Of a DNA stretch of 64,000 nucleotides, positions 39,224-47,345 are shown piece by piece. The number at the start of each line of letters is the position of its first letter. The first letter of the stretch is position 1. Origin of the DNA: Candidatus Bathyoplasma sp. NZ (GTDB lineage: Bacteria > Bacillota_I > Bacilli_A > MAG-NZ); NCBI GenBank assembly GCA_013332095.1, contig JABENI010000015.1, positions 42,100 to 106,099 on the forward strand, in the 5' to 3' direction. The notes beneath the pieces are model-generated. The model saw nothing but the letters and a program-made list of their open reading frames with translations. It did not search any database and was not told where the DNA came from. Both the position numbers and the translations under genes were made by a program.

Positions 39224-39770
39224 AGTCGCTTCCTCGTTTCATTAATGTTATTATCTCTCCAACATTTTTTAGAATACTATATATAATATGTACTAATTTT
39301 ATCTGTCCTATACAATAAAAATTATAATTTCTTTTTTCTCTAGCATATTTATCGACTACTAAATATTTTTCTTGACGCACTTCTTTAAAATTTTCATTTA
39401 TAAAATTTTGAAGATAAGTAAGGGCTGTCCAGTTAGCAATTTTGTAATACTGGTCAATTTCTGGATCGATCATTGGTGTTTTAACAATAATTTTAATTTC
39501 CTTAATTACCGTTTTATGAATCATATCAAAAATGAGATCTTTTGTTTCAACCATTTTTTTGTAGTTTTCTAAAGATTCATAAACACTAAAACCTGCTCGA
39601 TATTTTGAATGACTAAAACTGTAGATAAGTTTATCCACATCGATTTTAATATTTAAAATCCTCGTGAGATAAAGATACATCCTCGATTCATCTTCATCTC
39701 TTATTATTTTAAATTTAATTGTAAAAGTAAAAAATATTGCTACTGCTAATGCTAACCACAATTCTATCAT
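39204..39770 (-). CDS. DUF2953 (YtfI-like) membrane-anchored protein
   Basis: 188 residues with an N-terminal membrane helix (residues 2-22, ELWLALAVAIFFTFTI) and a beta-rich then helical remainder. Order and overlap with ytfJ match the ytfI-ytfJ pair of Bacilli. Function is not known to me. asnB ends 1 base upstream of the start, so both may be on one transcript. Confidence 0.75.
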   Translation of the reverse strand: MIELWLALAVAIFFTFTIKFKIIRDEDESRMYLYLTRILNIKIDVDKLIYSFSHSKYRAGFSVYESLENYKKMVETKDLIFDMIHKTVIKEIKIIVKTPMIDPEIDQYYKIANWTALTYLQNFINENFKEVRQEKYLVVDKYAREKRNYNFYCIGQIKLVHIIYSILKNVGEIITLMKRGSDYGTSNK

Positions 39771-39771
39771 T

Positions 39772-41526
39772 TTATCCCAACTTTAATTTATATTTACTAA
39801 ACCAATAATCAAACTGATATAAATAAGCAATTAACTGTGGTCCGGTCATCAATTGACCAAACCAAGGCTTATCGATCGAAGTTCCACCTGATTTTATTAA
39901 ATCGATCAACTTATCTTTTTTAAATAATATATTCAAAATACTACTCTCATCATTTAATCGTTCTGTAAGTAGGTTTGCTACTATTTTAGTGTACTTCTCA
40001 TTATGAGTTTTTGGATAGGGGTTTTTCTTTCTATTTAAAATTTCTGCTGGCAATAAATCAGCCATTGCCTCACGAAGTAACCCTTTTTCTTGTTTGTAGT
40101 GTTTAAACTCTTGCGGTACATTAAATAAGTATTCTACTAATAAATGATCGGAAAACGGTACTCTAACTTCTAATGATGCTCCCATACTCATCCTGTCTTT
40201 TCGATCTAGTAAAGTTGTCATAAACCACTTGATATTTAAATACATCATTTTTTGATGTTCGTTTAGATTCGAAACTTCTTTTAAAGTTTCCTCGTATTTA
40301 TCTTTGACATAATCCTCAAGTTTTAAACGTTCAATCCACTCATCTTTTAATAAATTTTCCCGCATCTTCAAATTTCTTAACCACGGAAAAATATCACTGC
40401 CAGTATCGCGGTAAAACCAAGGATAACCAGCAAATATTTCATCAGCACACTCGCCACTTAAAGCTACTGTATTTTCTTTTTTAACTTTTTTACAAAACCA
40501 GAGCAGTGAGGAATCAATATCAGCCATACCAGGAAAATCTCTTAAATCAACTGCTTCTTTTAAATATTCCGCCAATTCCTCTAAACTGATTTCTAAATAT
40601 TTATGGTCTAAATCATATCTTTCAACCATGTATTTAATATAATCTATATCTTTACTAACTTGAAAGTCGTTTGCCTCAAAATCATTATCCTCGTATTCAA
40701 TTGAATAACTTTGTAAATTCTTATTAGCTTTAGCTGCTATTGCCGTAATAATGCTTGAATCTACTCCACCTGATAAAAATGTAGATATCCCGACGTCGCT
40801 AACTAACTGTCTTTCAATTGAATCAGTAAGTAAATACTTTACTTTTTTGACACAACTAGCAAAATCATCGGTAAACGGTTTAGCTTCCACGTTCCAATAT
40901 ATTTTCTTTTTCACATCTTTAATAAATTCTAAATACTCCCCTGGTTTAACTTCATAAACATCTTTATATACTGTTATCCCAGCCGTATGACTAGGTCCTA
41001 ATCCTAATAACTCTCTCAGTCCATCATCGTTTACCGTGTTTAAATCATAGTATTTAAGAATTGATTTTATTTCACTAGAAAAAAACAATTCATTGTTTAT
41101 ATTACTGTAGTAAAGTGGTTTAACTCCCAGACGGTCGCGCACTAAAATTACTTTTTCACCATCGTAAATAGCAAATGCATAAATTCCATTCAATTTAACG
41201 AAGGCTTCTTCTTTCCACTCGATATAACTTTTTAATAATACTTCAGTGTCACTTGTACCAGTAAAAGTATAGCCTAATTTTATCAGTTCCTCTTTTAAAG
41301 ATTTTGTATTATAAAGTTCTCCGTTATAAACTAAGACATAGTTACCAATTTTCATCGGCTGTTTACCATTTTGTTTATCAATTACAACTAATCTTCTATG
41401 ACCAAAAGCAACATCATCAAAATAAAAGCCCTCCTCATCTGGTCCTCGGTGTTTAATTAAATTAGTGCTTTCAATAAATTTTTCTTTCTTTAATTCTCCA
41501 TTATAAAACCCAGTTATTCCGCACAT
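39772..41526 (-). CDS. asnB: Asparagine synthase (glutamine-hydrolysing)
   Basis: 584 residues. The N-terminal class II glutaminase domain begins with the nucleophile Cys2 (MCGITGFYNG), has the HRGPDEEG and VYNGELYN motifs, and frees ammonia from glutamine. The C-terminal synthetase domain has the PP-loop STFLSGGVDSSII and LSGECADEIFAGYPWF, where aspartate is adenylated and amidated. Good ribosome site GGGAGG before the ATG. The leader of about 300 bases contains hairpins but no T-box consensus. It is probably the first gene of the asnB-ytfI-ytfJ-ytxK-ackA run, with a hairpin before ytxK. Confidence 0.95.
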   Translation of the reverse strand: MCGITGFYNGELKKEKFIESTNLIKHRGPDEEGFYFDDVAFGHRRLVVIDKQNGKQPMKIGNYVLVYNGELYNTKSLKEELIKLGYTFTGTSDTEVLLKSYIEWKEEAFVKLNGIYAFAIYDGEKVILVRDRLGVKPLYYSNINNELFFSSEIKSILKYYDLNTVNDDGLRELLGLGPSHTAGITVYKDVYEVKPGEYLEFIKDVKKKIYWNVEAKPFTDDFASCVKKVKYLLTDSIERQLVSDVGISTFLSGGVDSSIITAIAAKANKNLQSYSIEYEDNDFEANDFQVSKDIDYIKYMVERYDLDHKYLEISLEELAEYLKEAVDLRDFPGMADIDSSLLWFCKKVKKENTVALSGECADEIFAGYPWFYRDTGSDIFPWLRNLKMRENLLKDEWIERLKLEDYVKDKYEETLKEVSNLNEHQKMMYLNIKWFMTTLLDRKDRMSMGASLEVRVPFSDHLLVEYLFNVPQEFKHYKQEKGLLREAMADLLPAEILNRKKNPYPKTHNEKYTKIVANLLTERLNDESSILNILFKKDKLIDLIKSGGTSIDKPWFGQLMTGPQLIAYLYQFDYWFSKYKLKLG

Positions 41527-41832
41527 AATACCTCCCTCTATTTACTAACCTTATTTGATAAAATTAGATATAATATTTTATTAAATTGAAACGATAATTA
41601 TGAAAAAACATCTTAAAATTCATTGTTTTTACAATAAATTAAAACAATTACCTGTTAATATTATTGCCATAAATTTAGTTTTATCATAAAAAATGATGAT
41701 TATTAGTCATCACTTTTCTTTTTTTTGATTGTTGGGGGCTTTTTTTTAATTGTAGTCAATTCGTTTTTTTATCAACTTATTTGATATATTTTTAACATCT
41801 CTTTAATCCGAATTATCATAAAATATTAAATA
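41527..41832 (-). promoter_or_regulatory. Long structured leader of asnB
   Basis: Two hairpins lie upstream of asnB: AAGTGATGA ... TCATCATT followed by six T (around 41690-41718) and ATTGTTTT ... AAAACAAT (41619-41646). The first could be an attenuator or the end of a short RNA. T-box landmarks (AGGGTGGNACCGCG) are absent. Confidence 0.4.
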
Positions 41833-41864
41833 GAAAAACAAGTTAGTATTTAACCTAACTTGCT
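41833..41864 (-). terminator. Terminator of the Panacea toxin-antitoxin operon
   Basis: 8-bp stem CAAGTTAG/CTAACTTG on the minus strand with T-rich tail, right after the stop at 41864. Confidence 0.75.
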
Positions 41865-42205
41865 TATTCTTTTTTTGCATATAAAAATGCATAAAATATA
41901 TTCTGCCGTAATTCTCCGTATAATCTATGTTGTCTCCCAATTCTAAAATAGTCAACTTTTTTCATTTTTTTTCTTCCAACTTCAAAATGTTCCATATATT
42001 CTAAAGGATATTCTTTTGTAACATTTAATTTCTCTGCATCTTCTCTACCGTATCCACATTTTTGCTTAGATAAAGTACTTAAGTCTTTAAATTTGTACTT
42101 TGACATTTCTCGAATTTCTTTTAAAAAATCTTGATTAGTTATTTTTGTATTATCTTTTTTTAAATAAGTAAAATTAAATACAACATGTTCTTCTTCTTTA
42201 CACAT
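41864..42205 (-). CDS. Candidate toxin partner of the Panacea antitoxin
   Basis: 113 residues, basic, no membrane helix. I do not recognise its fold. It has a conserved-looking C-terminal block KVDYFRIGRQHRLYGELRQ that ends in a hydrophobic strand (IFYAFLYAKKE), reminiscent of small RNA-cleaving or RNA-binding toxins. The reasons for the toxin call are its size, its location directly after a Panacea gene, and an 8-base overlap with it without its own ribosome site. Translation is thus coupled to the antitoxin. It could instead be an accessory protein. Confidence 0.5.
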   Translation of the reverse strand: MCKEEEHVVFNFTYLKKDNTKITNQDFLKEIREMSKYKFKDLSTLSKQKCGYGREDAEKLNVTKEYPLEYMEHFEVGRKKMKKVDYFRIGRQHRLYGELRQNIFYAFLYAKKE

Positions 42206-42692
42206 TTAGTTTTTCGAAATATCTTCCTATTAATTCGTCTGTAATTATCCCATTAGGTTCAGTATATCTCCAAGGATCCTCACTGTGTGTCATATAAACT
42301 AATTTAACAGCTGAAAACTCATTGTATTTAATTATAATATGATTTACAAAATGAATTTGATTTGGATCCAATTCTTTTGATAAATCTATCGTTTCTGAAA
42401 AACTATCAATTCCATTAGCATTATTGCCTTTGTATTCATTGTAAATTTCTGCTACAACTGGACCGTGTTTCCAAGCTAAAATATAATTATTAAATAATTT
42501 CCTCTTAAATTTAACTAAAAAATGAGAGTATACGTAGTACATAATCTTTTGCAATTTTAAATTAGTGATTTTTTCAGCAGCATCTCCGATATCTTGCGAA
42601 GTATTAATTTCATTAGAATAGTTAATCACATATTTACTAAACTCAATAACGTCTAAATTTAAAGTGCTGTATTTGTCTTTTAATCCTTCCAT
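42198..42692 (-). CDS. Panacea-domain (SocA-like, DUF4065) antitoxin
   Basis: 164 residues. The core shows the Panacea pattern: ITNLKLQKIMYYVYSHFLVK (about 43-62) followed by NYILAWKHGPVVAEIYNEYK, the 'AW.hGPv...iY..yk' block that defines SocA/Panacea proteins. These neutralise unrelated toxins by direct contact in many TA pairs. Good ribosome site AGGAGG before the ATG. It is first in a two-gene operon with the 41864-42205 gene. It marks the left edge of the accessory island beside tRNA-Glu. Confidence 0.85.
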   Translation of the reverse strand: MEGLKDKYSTLNLDVIEFSKYVINYSNEINTSQDIGDAAEKITNLKLQKIMYYVYSHFLVKFKRKLFNNYILAWKHGPVVAEIYNEYKGNNANGIDSFSETIDLSKELDPNQIHFVNHIIIKYNEFSAVKLVYMTHSEDPWRYTEPNGIITDELIGRYFEKLNV

Positions 42693-43006
42693 TGTATTTA
42701 CCTCCTATATATTTCAAGTATAAAACAATATATCTACTTTGTCAAAAAGTATTTAATATATATTATTAGTATGACACAATTACAATAAAGTAAATAGTAA
42801 ATTGATATAAAAAATATAGATACTAAAAATTTTGAATTTCATATGATTATTTTCATATAAAATAAATCTCTAGATTTTAAAAAAGCCTTTTATTAAGACT
42901 TTTTTGATTTTTCTATTAAATATTTCAACAAGATTTAATATCTGCTTTTTTAATATATCCCAAATAAAAAAAGTCCTAGTAATAAGGACTTTATAATTTA
43001 TTTATC
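42693..43006. other. Spacer between Panacea operon and tRNA-Glu
   Basis: Holds the Panacea leader and two terminators: an 11-bp stem at 42879-42905 (AAAAAAGCCTT / AAGACTTTTTT) and an 8-bp stem at 42966-42993 (AAAGTCCT / AGGACTTT with T-run) that ends the tRNA transcript. No gene. Confidence 0.6.
42966..42993 (-). terminator. Terminator of tRNA-Glu
   Basis: Minus strand AAAGTCCT TATTACT AGGACTTT then T-run, 15 bases after the tRNA 3' end. Confidence 0.8.
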
Positions 43007-43083
43007 TGGTGACCCGTACGGGATTTGAACCCGTGAATGCATGCGTGAAAGGCATGTGAGTTAAGCCACTTCTCCAACGGGCC
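43007..43083 (-). tRNA. tRNA-Glu (anticodon UUC)
   Basis: The cloverleaf folds cleanly on the minus strand: acceptor GGCCCGT/ACGGGTC (one G-U), D stem GAG/CTC, anticodon stem CATGC/GCATG with loop CTTTCAC (anticodon TTC), 5-base variable loop, T stem ACGGG/CCCGT with loop TTCAAAT, and encoded CCA. It reads GAA and GAG. Its 3' end faces the accessory genes at 41.8-42.7 kb. Confidence 0.97.
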
Positions 43084-43101
43084 TTTTGTCACTCCTATAA
43101 G

Positions 43102-43130
43102 ATTATAATAAAATATTAATTTAATTGCAA
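43102..43130 (-). promoter_or_regulatory. Promoter of tRNA-Glu
   Basis: TTGCAA (-35) and TATAAT (-10) on the minus strand with exact 17-base spacing, about 18 bases before the tRNA. Confidence 0.8.
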
Positions 43131-43146
43131 TACTTTTTAGAAATAA

Positions 43147-43181
43147 AAAAAACTTAGAGATAATCTCTAAGTCTTTTTTTT
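43147..43181 (-). terminator. Terminator of the OFA transporter operon
   Basis: ACTTAGAGAT/ATCTCTAAGT stem with T-run, directly after the transporter stop. Confidence 0.8.
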
Positions 43182-43185
43182 AAAA

Positions 43186-44355
43186 TTATGCTTTACTTCT
43201 ATCTTTTACAGTAAAACTAATTCCTATCGCAATCAAAACTGCAACTGCTGAAATAATGAATGTTACTTCCATTGCTGATGAAGATAATTTGATAAAGTAT
43301 CCTAATAATGCCGCAATACCATATCCTTGATACACAAGACCGTAATTTGATGCATATTTATACGACCCAAACTGTTGATTAGTAATTGTTGGGAATAATG
43401 CCAAATTTCCACCATAACTAAATGCTACGAAAATTAATGCAATATAAAATGTAACAACATTTAAAGTTAAGAAACTTAACATCACTAAACCAATTACAGT
43501 AGCTACGTTTAATACTTTTAATACTGGAAACGGACCAAATTTATCTGATAACGTACCAGAAATTAAACGCCCACCTGCATTAAATAAGGCAATAACTGTA
43601 ACTGCTCCTGCTGCTGCTGCTGCTTCTAATCCTACTAATTCTGTCCCAATTCCTTTTGCTAATCCTATTACTAATAATCCTGGTGTTACCCCAAACATAA
43701 ACATAATAGTTAATTTATAAAATTTACTTGTCTTAACCATTTCTTCTGTAGTAAAATCAGCATCTGTTTTTACTAGTTCTTTTTTAGCATATCCTTCTGG
43801 TACATCGAAGAAGATTGCTCCTAGCAATGTCACAATTAAAAATATTATTCCTACATATAAAAATGCAGCACTTACTCCTTGATTATCTACAAATGATTGA
43901 ATAATGTTTTTAAAAATTAAACTCCCTGAACCAAATGCTGCTACTGCTGCACCTGTAATCATCCCTTTTTTGTTAGGGAACCATTTAATCAGTGTTGATA
44001 ATGGACAAACATAAACAAATCCTACTCCACATCCTGCGATTACACCGTATGTGATGTAAAGCATCCATGGTGCAGTTGCCAATGATGATAGTATAACACC
44101 TGAACCGTATAAAATTGCTCCTACTATCGCTGTAAACCTTGGCCCTTTATTTTCTACTAATCTCCCTGAAACAATCGTAATTAAAGCAAAAAAGAAAATT
44201 GCAATAACATAAGTTAAATAAACCTGATTTTGACTCCAACCTTTTTCTTCAACAAGTGCATTGTTAAAAATACTCCATGAGTAAATAGCTCCAATAGTTA
44301 ATTGTGCTAATATCGCTCCACCTAATACTAACCATTTATTTCTGACTCTAAACAT
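43186..44355 (-). CDS. OFA-family MFS transporter (oxalate/formate antiporter-like)
   Basis: 389 residues with 12 predicted membrane helices, standard MFS length. The start KWLVLGGAILAQLTIGAIYSWSIF is characteristic of the OFA family, which moves oxalate, formate, pyruvate or related acids. The inter-helix motif SGRLVENKGPR and SGTLSDKFGP are the two MFS A-motif copies. Ribosome site GGGGAG before the ATG. It follows the carbonic anhydrase-like gene by 14 bases, suggesting that the pair handles a small organic acid and CO2/bicarbonate. The substrate is not deducible. Confidence 0.88.
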   Translation of the reverse strand: MFRVRNKWLVLGGAILAQLTIGAIYSWSIFNNALVEEKGWSQNQVYLTYVIAIFFFALITIVSGRLVENKGPRFTAIVGAILYGSGVILSSLATAPWMLYITYGVIAGCGVGFVYVCPLSTLIKWFPNKKGMITGAAVAAFGSGSLIFKNIIQSFVDNQGVSAAFLYVGIIFLIVTLLGAIFFDVPEGYAKKELVKTDADFTTEEMVKTSKFYKLTIMFMFGVTPGLLVIGLAKGIGTELVGLEAAAAAGAVTVIALFNAGGRLISGTLSDKFGPFPVLKVLNVATVIGLVMLSFLTLNVVTFYIALIFVAFSYGGNLALFPTITNQQFGSYKYASNYGLVYQGYGIAALLGYFIKLSSSAMEVTFIISAVAVLIAIGISFTVKDRSKA

Positions 44356-44369
44356 TTTTTTCTCTCCCC

Positions 44370-44759
44370 TTAGTATATTTTCTCTACCTTATTAAAATTA
44401 TTACCAATCCATAAACCAATAATTGGAACTCCATAATTCCAATTTTTTACTTCTTCACACGCTTTAATAATTAATTTTTTGTGCTCTTCAACATTTGCGT
44501 TAGGTACGCCCCCACAGTCATCGTGCCCACAAACAGAAATCGCATCCGATTTATGTGAACCAACTGAGATATCTAATCTAAACTTCAAATTTTCAATTAA
44601 TGATTTTTTCTCACCTAAAGCGATTACTTCAGATGGTCCTGCTAATGTAATAACATCAACATAATCGGCCTGAAAACTTTTTTTCATATAATTATTAGTC
44701 AACTCTTGTACTCGTCCATCCATACAATTTATCGTTGTAACAAATTTGCCACTACCCAT
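44370..44759 (-). CDS. Small carbonic anhydrase-like zinc protein
   Basis: 129 residues from the ATG at 44759, with GGAGG 8 bases before it (a frame start 5 codons earlier lies on that site). Motifs of the beta-carbonic anhydrase fold are visible: TINCMDGR (Cys and Asp ligands/dyad) and VCGHDDCGG (His and Cys ligands). Length is about half that of usual beta enzymes, so activity is uncertain. It is cotranscribed with the OFA transporter downstream, which suggests a link to bicarbonate or a carboxylate. Confidence 0.75.
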   Translation of the reverse strand: MGSGKFVTTINCMDGRVQELTNNYMKKSFQADYVDVITLAGPSEVIALGEKKSLIENLKFRLDISVGSHKSDAISVCGHDDCGGVPNANVEEHKKLIIKACEEVKNWNYGVPIIGLWIGNNFNKVEKIY

Positions 44760-45121
44760 AAAATCTTCCTCCATTCTAAATTACACACAATACTACTATT
44801 CTATCACTTTCAGCATATATCAGCAACAGTTTTTTGCATTTCTGTAATTTATGAAAACATTTACATTTTTAAAATATATTTTTAATTAACACAATATTAA
44901 AAATATTGCATTTTTTTATAAAATAATATAATTAGATGTTTCTTCTATTTTTTCTATTAAATTACTAATTATACCTCTATTTCATTTATCCCATTTATTA
45001 CCGCCATTAAAAATTGGTACTTTATAGCTTTTTCTAGATGTTTAGCAAAATATCTGATTTTGCATCTATTACTATTATAGTACTATCTCCTTGATAAATT
45101 TCATCTCTATTTAATTTATTT

Positions 45122-45150
45122 ACAAAAAAAAATAACCTTTCGGTTATCTA
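45122..45150 (-). terminator. GAAA-loop terminator
   Basis: Minus strand ATAACC GAAA GGTTAT followed by a T-run; probably ends transcripts leaving the restriction locus. Confidence 0.65.
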
Positions 45151-45296
45151 TCATATTATTTAAGTAGTATTAAGTAAGACTATTCAACAGTTATAGTGCT
45201 TTTGTAAACAGAAATTGAAATTTTAAAGTTGAAAAAATATAACCCCTTCTATTCCAAATATTCCTGCAAGCATCCGTAAATACGTAATACATTTAT

Positions 45297-45367
45297 TATT
45301 CATTTGTATAATTATACCCAACTTCAAAGCAAAGTATTGCAAAACAAATAGCAAAGCAGAGCGAAGT
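45297..45367 (+). repeat. Direct repeat flanking the restriction locus, left copy
   Basis: About 70 bases including TATTGCAAAACAAATA and GCAAAGCAGAGC. A diverged copy lies at 49405-49479 in the same orientation (TATTGCAAAACAAATA, GGCAGAGCAAGAGC). Together they bracket the three restriction-modification genes and a decayed gene. Confidence 0.6.
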
Positions 45368-45613
45368 CACGACTCATCCGAAGGTGATTATAAATATAAA
45401 AAAACTTCTAACTTGAAGAAATAAAATTAATAGATTGTTAAACCTCTTGTTTATGATATGTAGCATATCGCAAAAAATAATTTTTCTTTATTTCAAAAAA
45501 TTGATTATGGTCTGTTTTTTTTTCTGTAATAAATAGAATAAGAAATATAGAGATTATATAGCGATTAACTGTTTTTTGATTTAGAAAAATGCATCTTAAT
45601 TCGTTTTATTGTA

Positions 45614-46090
45614 TTAATAGCCAATGATTAACAATTTAAAATTCAGTTTCATACTACTATTCTCAATGAAGTCATCCAAAAATTCTGTGATTTTTTTAAA
45701 ATCTGTCGTTGTATATTTTTGTTTGCAAGCAACAACTAGAGTTTCAATATTTTCTAACATACTGAATTTCAATATGTTATATATAACTGCATTATTGGTA
45801 TATCCCCTACCTGTCTCTATTTCTAAAACAATCCCTTTATCTTCATTAAATGCAGTAACAGGATAACGCTTATCTGAATTACTGCTAAGTGGTCTTGAAA
45901 TAGTTTTTAAATATTTTGGGTGTTTCTTTGAAACATTAAATCCAATATTTTCAAGTTCTTCCCTAAGCAATGATAATGTAGCATGTGTTTTCATCTCATC
46001 AAAATTTCCATCATGATTTTTAAATATTTCAATTAAATTATTAATATCTTCATCTGGTTTATCAACGTTATAAAATTTAGTAGTAATCAT
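45614..46090 (-). CDS. PD-(D/E)XK-like putative nuclease beside the restriction system
   Basis: 158 residues with a good ribosome site (AAAGGAGTG). The central block VTAFNEDKGIVLEIETGRGYTNNAVIYNILKF followed by IETLVVACKQKY resembles a family of PD-(D/E)XK-fold proteins in which a Glu-x-Glu pair after a beta strand would bind metal. The catalytic lysine is not obvious, so it may be a nuclease, a DNA-binding subunit or an inactive relative. It is the last gene of the locus, separated from the B3-domain enzyme by a terminator hairpin, so it has its own transcript. Confidence 0.5.
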   Translation of the reverse strand: MITTKFYNVDKPDEDINNLIEIFKNHDGNFDEMKTHATLSLLREELENIGFNVSKKHPKYLKTISRPLSSNSDKRYPVTAFNEDKGIVLEIETGRGYTNNAVIYNILKFSMLENIETLVVACKQKYTTTDFKKITEFLDDFIENSSMKLNFKLLIIGY

Positions 46091-46157
46091 AAAATCACTC
46101 CTTTTCCATAGCTTAACATATTTAAATAACTAAAGCTATTAATTCTATTTTTCTACA

Positions 46158-46187
46158 ACAAAAAAAGATATCTTATCGATATCTTAT
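46158..46187 (-). terminator. Terminator of the methyltransferase-endonuclease operon
   Basis: 8-bp stem AAGATATC/GATATCTT, loop GATAA, T-run on the minus strand. Confidence 0.75.
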
Positions 46188-46205
46188 AATATTTAAATAT
46201 ATTAT

Positions 46206-47345
46206 TTAATCAAAAAAAACCTTAAACAGTTCATAAGAATCCAAAGTAGCGAAATTTATTTTAAATATACCGTTTGGATATTTATCAATTCGTATTGAAT
46301 CAATACCTAATTCGGTTAAATGCGCCATGGTAATTAATTCATCTGTTGAAATGTTCAGAACATCTCTAAGCAACCATTTACCTAAATCTTTATTTGGTGA
46401 ACTCATTAACGCCTTATTTCCTTCTTGACAAACTTTCATCTGCATAATTTCGCCATTTGGCAAGTACGCACCAAATGAAATGCCTCTAGTAGGTAAAAAA
46501 CTGCCAACTAATCCTGATTGCCTAAATTTTAATGGTATAGGAATATATGCTTCATTTTCATTTCTCAATCTTCCATTTGCATTCCACTGATTCAATCCGG
46601 ATCTTTCTGCAATACACTTATTATTTGTATTTCTTTCGTAAGTATATAGTGGTAAATATATCGTTTCAAATTCTTCACTTTCTAACATAGTGACATTTCC
46701 AAAATCTAAAGAATCTAAAAACTCCATTGGATTATCAAGTATCGTAACTCCAAAATGATCTACCTTATTTTCATCAGTAGTATCGAAGCTACAATACAAA
46801 GTACTTTTTGACATATTAAAACTATACTCTTTAATTCCATCATCAAACTTAATAGTATTGCTTCTCGTAGCCGTGATATTTATATTTTCTATGTCAATTG
46901 TTGGCATATCACTTTCAATTATAATAATATTAGCAGAATCTCTTACAATACAATGATAGATTAATTCATCTATATTATATAGGTTTAATGCAAGCTCAAG
47001 TCTCTTATTTCTCAGTTCTGAAATTCTTTTTATTTTCTCCATTGTGTCTAAATCATTATAACTATTTCTATCAGAATTAAACTCTGCAATTTTTTCATAC
47101 TGTTTAATACTGCCACGCTTAACAAATGTTTTTATACCAATACCAGTACGATCCCTTAAAGCATCAATCGCTATATCTGATCTTGATAAGTCTTCAGCTT
47201 GAAAACAATGGCAAAAGATAGATTCGACTGCCCTATAGTGAATTAATGGTTTATCACTTGCTGAAAATATTTTAGATAGTGCCGCTACATTGGATAAAAA
47301 TTTCCTGTATTTTTGTATGTCCTCAGTTCTGAATGTTTTGTACAA
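46206..47345 (-). CDS. Type II restriction endonuclease with B3-like DNA-recognition domain
   Basis: 379 residues. The C-terminal part matches the B3-like domain of plant-type restriction enzymes (NgoFVII, BfiI, EcoRII relatives): GLNQWNANGRLRNENEAYIP, then FLPTRGISFGAYLPNGE, then CQEGNKALMSSPNKDLGKWL. The N-terminal domain has HYRAVESIFCHCFQAEDLSR and SDIAIDALRDRTGIGIKTF, where D in IDA and K in IKTF could form a PD-(D/E)XK-like site. It starts at a TTG directly after the methyltransferase TAA, with AAAGG 8 bases before it, so it is coupled to the methylase, a safe order for a restriction enzyme. Recognition site unknown. Confidence 0.75.
   Translation of the reverse strand: MYKTFRTEDIQKYRKFLSNVAALSKIFSASDKPLIHYRAVESIFCHCFQAEDLSRSDIAIDALRDRTGIGIKTFVKRGSIKQYEKIAEFNSDRNSYNDLDTMEKIKRISELRNKRLELALNLYNIDELIYHCIVRDSANIIIIESDMPTIDIENINITATRSNTIKFDDGIKEYSFNMSKSTLYCSFDTTDENKVDHFGVTILDNPMEFLDSLDFGNVTMLESEEFETIYLPLYTYERNTNNKCIAERSGLNQWNANGRLRNENEAYIPIPLKFRQSGLVGSFLPTRGISFGAYLPNGEIMQMKVCQEGNKALMSSPNKDLGKWLLRDVLNISTDELITMAHLTELGIDSIRIDKYPNGIFKINFATLDSYELFKVFFD

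Larger units (their letters stand above)
44760..45613. other. Long spacer left of the restriction locus
   Basis: AT-rich. It contains a GAAA-loop terminator hairpin at 45122-45150 (ATAACC GAAA GGTTAT with T-run on the minus strand) and the left copy of a degenerate direct repeat at 45297-45367. A 26-codon minus-strand frame near 45215-45292 has no ribosome site and is not called. Confidence 0.6.

Noticed and set aside
41527..41832. T-box riboswitch upstream of asnB
   Set aside because: Hairpins are present but the T-box consensus AGGGTGGNACCGCG and a specifier loop layout were not found.
45215..45292. 26-codon minus-strand frame (MNNKCITYLRMLAGIFG...) as a small gene
   Set aside because: No ribosome site and no supporting context; could be chance in AT-rich DNA.
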